Of a stretch of DNA of 13,650 nt, positions 7,065 to 13,650 are shown piece by piece (position 1 is the stretch's first letter; every line of letters starts with the position of its first letter). This stretch comes from CAZBGL01 sp964491375 (GTDB lineage Bacteria > Desulfobacterota > Deferrisomatia > Deferrisomatales > Deferrisomataceae). A program made the position numbers and the translations under genes. Below the pieces are notes generated by a model. The model had not been told where the DNA came from, did no database searches, and saw nothing but the letters and a program-made list of their open reading frames with translations. The stretch is taken from the NCBI GenBank assembly GCA_964491375.1, contig CAZBGL010000107.1, positions 1 to 13,650 of the forward strand, written 5' to 3'.

Positions 7065-8527
7065 TGGAACAACCCGAGGCACAGGAGACGCCGATCCGCA
7101 TCCTGGTGGCGGACGACGAAGAGGACATCACCGAGGTCCTCGCCGACCTTCTGTCCGAGATGGGATACCACGTGGAGACCGCCCGGGACGGCCAGGAGGC
7201 GTGGGATCGGGTCCAGGCCGATCCCCACCACGTGGTCATCACGGACCTCAAGATGCCGAGGATGGACGGCCTGGGGCTGCTCCAGGCCATCCGGGAGGCC
7301 GGCCACCACTCGGCCGTGATCATCATGACCGGGTTCGCCACGGTGGAGACGGCCATCGAGGCGCTGAAGATCGGCGCCTATGACTACATCCTCAAGCCCT
7401 TCAAGGTGGGGGAGCTCCTCCAGGTGGTGGAACGCGCGGTGGAAAAGCTCCGCCTCGAGGCGGAGAACCTGCAACTGCGCGAGCAGATCGCCCTGCTCCG
7501 GTTGAGCGAAAGCGTCTCCCCTTCCCTCTCCCTGGACGAGGTGCTTCAGATCGTGGTGGAGGCGGCCCGCAGGGAGGTCGGGGCCGATGCGGTGGAGCTG
7601 TGGTTCCGCCCTCCCAAGTCCTCTACGTTCTCCGGAAGGAAGGGGCTGGGCTCCGGCGGGCCCGTGGAGCCCGTTCTGTCCGACCCGGCCGCCCTGGAAC
7701 CCTTGCTCGCCAACGCCCCCCACGCCCAGATCCGGGGCCGGCAACTGGACCGGCTGCTGGCACCCCAGGCTGCGGGACGAGTCCGAACGCTCCTCAGCGT
7801 GCCCCTCCGGAAGGGGGGGCGGCTCCTGGGCATCCTCAACGCCTACTCTCGCAAGGCGCGGGGGGCCTTCCTCCCCCGGGACGAAAAGGCCTTGCTGGTG
7901 CTCGGAGACCGCGCGGCCAGCAGCCTGGAAAACGCCCTGCTCTACGCGGACCTGGAGAACACGTTCCGGGAGACGATCCAGGGCCTGGCCCTGGCCCTGG
8001 AGGCCAAGGACGCCTATACCCACGGCCACTCCGAGAACGTGACCCGCCTGTGCGAGGCCACGGCACGGACCATGGGGCTGGACGAGGGGTTCTGCGCCAC
8101 GCTGCACCAGGCCGGGATCCTCCACGACATCGGCAAGATCGGCATCTCCAGCGCGATCCTCAACAAACCCGGGCGGCTCACCCCCGAGGAGTACGAGATC
8201 ATCAAGAGCCATCCGGCCATGGGCAAACGCATCCTGGGGCCGATTTCGTTCCTGCGCGACGTGGTGCCCATCGTGTACCATCACCACGAACGTTACGACG
8301 GCAAGGGCTACCCCGAGGGGCTGGCCGGGGAGGAGATCCCGCTGGCGTCCCGGATCATGGCCGTGGCCGACACCTACGACGCCATGACCTCGGACCGGGC
8401 GTACCGAAAGGGCCTGAACGAGGAACTCGCCATCGCGGAACTCAGGCGTTGCGCCGGGACCCAGTTCGACCCCGAGTGCGTGGAGGCGTTCCTGGCCGCC
8501 CACAACGGACGCAACCGGAAGACCTGA
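7064..8527 (+). CDS. HD-GYP response regulator (REC-GAF-HD-GYP), predicted c-di-GMP phosphodiesterase
   Basis: A 487-residue protein that probably hydrolyses cyclic di-GMP when phosphorylated by the kinase encoded just upstream. The receiver (about 11-125) has D17/D18, phospho-acceptor D61 in TDLKMP, T89 and K111 in LKPF. A short coiled coil (about 123-148) leads to a GAF domain (about 150-295). The HD-GYP domain (about 300-480) is complete: E313, H322 in THGHSENV, H354-D355 in LHDIGK, H383 in KSHP, H406-H408 followed by ERYDGKGYP with the GYP triplet at 415-417, and D436 in AVADTYDAM. These match the metal and substrate ligands known for active HD-GYP enzymes. ATG at 7064 is preferred to GTG at 7061 because GAGGG (7053-7057) then sits 6 bases upstream. 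It is translationally coupled to the kinase, and pgpA follows after 3 bases. Confidence 0.93.
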   Translation: MEQPEAQETPIRILVADDEEDITEVLADLLSEMGYHVETARDGQEAWDRVQADPHHVVITDLKMPRMDGLGLLQAIREAGHHSAVIIMTGFATVETAIEALKIGAYDYILKPFKVGELLQVVERAVEKLRLEAENLQLREQIALLRLSESVSPSLSLDEVLQIVVEAARREVGADAVELWFRPPKSSTFSGRKGLGSGGPVEPVLSDPAALEPLLANAPHAQIRGRQLDRLLAPQAAGRVRTLLSVPLRKGGRLLGILNAYSRKARGAFLPRDEKALLVLGDRAASSLENALLYADLENTFRETIQGLALALEAKDAYTHGHSENVTRLCEATARTMGLDEGFCATLHQAGILHDIGKIGISSAILNKPGRLTPEEYEIIKSHPAMGKRILGPISFLRDVVPIVYHHHERYDGKGYPEGLAGEEIPLASRIMAVADTYDAMTSDRAYRKGLNEELAIAELRRCAGTQFDPECVEAFLAAHNGRNRKT

Positions 8528-8530
8528 TCC

Positions 8531-8983
8531 GTGACCTTTTGGAGCCTTCTCGCCTCGGGCGGGGGCGCCGGGCGGGTCCCGTGGGCGCCGGGTACGTCCG
8601 GCACCCTGGCGGCCGTGCCGACGGCCTGGGTCCTGGCCCAGTTGCCCCCGCTGCTCCACCTGCTCGTCCTGGGCCTCTCGCTTCCCTTGGCGGCCGCGGT
8701 GTGCGGCCGGGCGGCCCGGGCGGAGTCCGAAACCGATCCCCCCTGGATCGTCCTGGACGAAATGGTGGGCTACTGGATCGCGGTGGCGCTCGTGCCCCCC
8801 TCTCTGGCCGCGTGGGCGGCCGGGTTTGTCTGCTTCCGGCTGTTTGATATACTCAAGCCGCCTCCGATCCGGTGGATCGACCGGCACACCCGGGGGGGAT
8901 GGGGGATCCTCCTCGACGACGTGGCAGCGGGGCTTGCGGCGCGGGCCGTGCTGGCGGTGCTCCTGCGCTGCAGCGTGATCTGA
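8531..8983 (+). CDS. pgpA: Phosphatidylglycerophosphatase A
   Basis: A 150-residue inner-membrane enzyme that dephosphorylates phosphatidylglycerol phosphate to phosphatidylglycerol. Family motifs appear in order: WAPGTSGTLAA (18-28), the acidic WIVLDEMVGYW (72-82), FRLFDILKPPPIRWIDR (102-118, D106) and GGWGILLDDVAAG (122-134, D129/D130). Hydrophobic stretches at about 31-58, 82-100 and 132-148 fit the usual multi-pass topology, and the length is normal. The start is GTG, three bases after the preceding stop, with GGAAG (8517-8521) as a weak ribosome site inside the end of the HD-GYP gene. Its place ahead of pncC and recA is common in proteobacterial relatives. It probably has no regulatory link to the kinase pair beyond shared transcription. 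Confidence 0.95.
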   Translation: MTFWSLLASGGGAGRVPWAPGTSGTLAAVPTAWVLAQLPPLLHLLVLGLSLPLAAAVCGRAARAESETDPPWIVLDEMVGYWIAVALVPPSLAAWAAGFVCFRLFDILKPPPIRWIDRHTRGGWGILLDDVAAGLAARAVLAVLLRCSVI

Positions 8984-8995
8984 CCCTCCTCCCGG

Positions 8996-9001
8996 AAAGG
9001 A
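8996..9001 (+). promoter_or_regulatory. Ribosome binding site fixing a TTG start for pncC
   Basis: AAAGGA ends 5 bases before the TTG at 9007. There is no ATG or GTG in the right frame between the pgpA stop and the first conserved pncC residues. The open frame's upstream ATG (8872) would place 45 residues of unrelated sequence inside pgpA. This site therefore decides the start. Confidence 0.75.
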
Positions 9002-9006
9002 ACGGC

Positions 9007-9492
9007 TTGCCCGGACAGACCCTTCGACCGGAGGAGCGCATCGCGCGGGCCCTTGGCAGGGGCGGCGGCCCGGTGGCCGTGGCGGAGTCCTGCACAGGGG
9101 GACTCGTCGCCCACCGGATCACCCGGGTTCCGGGAAGTTCGGCCTACTTCGACCGCGCGTTCGTGGTGTACAGCAACCGGGCCAAGGAAGAGGTGCTCGG
9201 CGTCCCCTCCGAGGTGCTGGCCCGCCACGGGGCGGTGTCCGAGGCCTGCGCCCGCGCCATGCTGGAAGGCCTGTTCGCCCGTTCCCCGGCACGCATCGGC
9301 GCCGCCGTGACCGGCATCGCAGGCCCCTCCGGGGGAACCCCGGAAAAGCCCGTTGGGACCGTGTGGATCGCCTGGGGACGGCCGGGCGCCATCCGGACCG
9401 AGCGTTTGCGGTTCCAAGGCACGAGAGCCGAGATCCAGGAGCGGACCGCGGAGGCGGTGCTCGAACGCCTGGCCCGGGAGGCCGGCGGATGA
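9007..9492 (+). CDS. pncC: Nicotinamide-nucleotide amidohydrolase (CinA C-terminal domain protein)
   Basis: A 161-residue stand-alone CinA C-terminal domain, the normal size for PncC, which deamidates NMN to nicotinate mononucleotide for NAD recycling. Family motifs are intact: VAVAESCTGGLVAHRIT (23-39, with S28 of ESCTGG), VPGSSAYFDRAFVVYSN (41-57) and AAVTGIAGPSGGTPEKPVGT (99-118). The N-terminal molybdopterin-binding-like domain of full CinA is absent. TTG is the likely start, because AAAGGA lies 5 bases upstream and this gives the family length. The gene begins 23 bases after pgpA and overlaps thpR by the four bases ATGA. NMN is released by bacterial DNA ligase LigA, which makes a position beside recA sensible (inference). 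The competence association of the name cinA does not by itself show a role in DNA uptake. Confidence 0.93.
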   Translation: MPGQTLRPEERIARALGRGGGPVAVAESCTGGLVAHRITRVPGSSAYFDRAFVVYSNRAKEEVLGVPSEVLARHGAVSEACARAMLEGLFARSPARIGAAVTGIAGPSGGTPEKPVGTVWIAWGRPGAIRTERLRFQGTRAEIQERTAEAVLERLAREAGG

Positions 9493-10082
9493 ACCGCGTC
9501 CGAGCCTTTGTGGCGGCCGACCTGCCCGAGTCCGTGGTGGGGGAGCTGGCCGGACTCCAGGAACGGCTCAGGCGATCCGGTGTCTCGGGCCGATGGGTGC
9601 GGCCCGAGCGGATGCATGTCACCCTGAGGTTCCTGGGGGAACTGGAACCGGCGCGTTTCGACGCCGTGCGGAAGGCCCTGGAAGGCCCCCTGGGCGGGAC
9701 AGACCGCATTGACCTCGTCCCCGAAGGGATGGGCGTGTTTCCCCATCCCTCCCGGCCCCGGGTCCTGTGGGTCGGGTTGTCGGGGGATGTGGACGAGCTG
9801 GGGCGGCTGGCGCTGGAACTGGAGGACCGCTTGGCCGCCCTGGGCCTCCCCCGGGAGCGCCGCCCGTTTCGGGCCCACATCACCCTGGCCCGGGCGTCCC
9901 GGGAGGGAGACCTCCGGGCAGTGGCCCGGGCCGCCCGTTCGGTGGGTGGCTTCCGGGGCACGTCCTTCTCGGTCACCCACCTCACCCTGTACGAGAGCCG
10001 GCTCCGCCCCGGCGGGCCGGACTACATCCCCAGGCAACGCATCCCCCTGGGCCGGGCGGCCGTCCCGCCCCCCCAGGCCTGA
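9489..10082 (+). CDS. thpR: RNA 2',3'-cyclic phosphodiesterase (LigT/ThpR family)
   Basis: A 197-residue 2H phosphoesterase. The family opens 2',3'-cyclic phosphate ends of RNA and was first known as a 2'-5' RNA ligase. The two catalytic H-x-T signatures are intact: H43-V-T45 in RMHVTLRFLG, and H130-I-T132 in FRAHITLARA. The N-terminus RAFVAADLPE is also typical, as is the C-terminal LTLYESRLRPGGPDYIP (166-182). Length is normal, with a short Ala/Pro tail. The ATG at 9489 overlaps the pncC stop (ATGA), and GGGAGG (9476-9481) sits 7 bases upstream, so translational coupling is likely. recA starts 12 bases after the stop. The physiological substrate of this family is still unclear, so the operon placement says little about its job. 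Confidence 0.94.
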   Translation: MNRVRAFVAADLPESVVGELAGLQERLRRSGVSGRWVRPERMHVTLRFLGELEPARFDAVRKALEGPLGGTDRIDLVPEGMGVFPHPSRPRVLWVGLSGDVDELGRLALELEDRLAALGLPRERRPFRAHITLARASREGDLRAVARAARSVGGFRGTSFSVTHLTLYESRLRPGGPDYIPRQRIPLGRAAVPPPQA

Positions 10083-10087
10083 GGAGG
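10082..10087 (+). promoter_or_regulatory. Strong ribosome binding site of recA
   Basis: AGGAGG, 7 bases before the recA ATG, begins within the thpR stop codon. It is the best Shine-Dalgarno match in the plus-strand operon and suggests that RecA is made at a higher rate than its operon neighbours. Confidence 0.85.
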
Positions 10088-10094
10088 GAAAGCC

Positions 10095-11114
<1,020 letters not shown>

Positions 11115-11121
11115 GGGGGCC

Positions 11122-12267
<1,146 letters not shown>

Positions 12268-12275
12268 ACTCCTTT

Positions 12276-12294
12276 CCGGGCCTGTGGGGCCCGG
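12276..12294 (+). other. Perfect GC hairpin between pilT and alaS
   Basis: CCGGGCC (12276-12282), a 5-base loop (TGTGG) and GGCCCGG (12288-12294) form a perfect 7-bp stem in the 43-base gap. No U tract follows; the next bases run directly into the alaS ribosome site. It is therefore not a canonical terminator. It could be a transcript-processing or attenuation structure, or an operator for alaS. Chance formation cannot be excluded at this GC content. Confidence 0.4.
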
Positions 12295-12310
12295 CTCCCG
12301 GCGGGAAGCC

Positions 12311-13650
<1,340 letters not shown>

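Noticed and set aside
7758..7773. TGGCAC-like sequence resembling a sigma-54 -24 element
   Set aside because: The distance to the next GC dinucleotide does not fit the -24/-12 spacing, and it lies inside the GAF region of the HD-GYP gene.
6947..8887. A 646-codon leftward open frame antisense to the HD-GYP gene and pgpA
   Set aside because: It has the same shadow composition and no motifs, and it crosses the boundaries of two real genes.
9007..9492. pncC/cinA as proof of a competence operon with recA and pilT
   Set aside because: Only the CinA C-terminal NMN amidohydrolase domain is present, and its enzymatic role explains the neighbourhood without DNA uptake. No comEA, comEC or dprA gene is in the window.

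Overview
This is a GC-rich window (roughly 70% by eye, not counted) densely packed with chromosomal genes. It looks like an anaerobic delta-type proteobacterium (Desulfobacterota, near the Desulfuromonadales/Deferrisoma-Geobacter groups). The reasons are the REC-PATAN (DUF4388)-DnaJ protein, a soluble PAS kinase with a C-x2-C-P motif, an HD-GYP response regulator, a Cys-rich AlaRS insert and pilT beside recA. I see no mobile element, CRISPR array, tRNA or rRNA. The taxonomic call rests on protein style only.

Minus-strand block (1-5165). glnE (2244-5165), the two-headed glutamine synthetase adenylyltransferase/deadenylylase, is read leftward from a short divergent promoter region. After a 246-bp gap comes a 630-residue protein with a receiver, a PATAN/DUF4388 region, a J domain and TPR repeats (105-1997). 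Four bases after it begins a secreted protein cut off by the left edge (1-100).

Plus-strand block (5265-13650). A tight run of eight genes: soluble hybrid-like histidine kinase; REC-GAF-HD-GYP response regulator (predicted c-di-GMP phosphodiesterase); pgpA; pncC (CinA C-terminal type); thpR; recA; pilT; and alaS, which runs off the right edge. Gaps are from -4 to about +43 bases. Two junctions overlap (TGATG and ATGA), and no clear internal promoter is visible.

How the genes fit together. The kinase and HD-GYP regulator form a translationally coupled two-component pair whose output is probably c-di-GMP breakdown. pncC recycles NMN, the by-product of NAD-dependent DNA ligase, and so fits beside recA. 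PilT powers pilus retraction. In E. coli the corresponding order is pncC-recA-recX-alaS; here thpR sits between pncC and recA, and pilT occupies the recX position. Most of the window is recognisable housekeeping and signalling. The least ordinary items are the REC-PATAN-J-TPR fusion, the degenerate receiver at the front of the kinase, and the rearranged recA locus that links recombination, pilus retraction and a c-di-GMP regulator in one directon.
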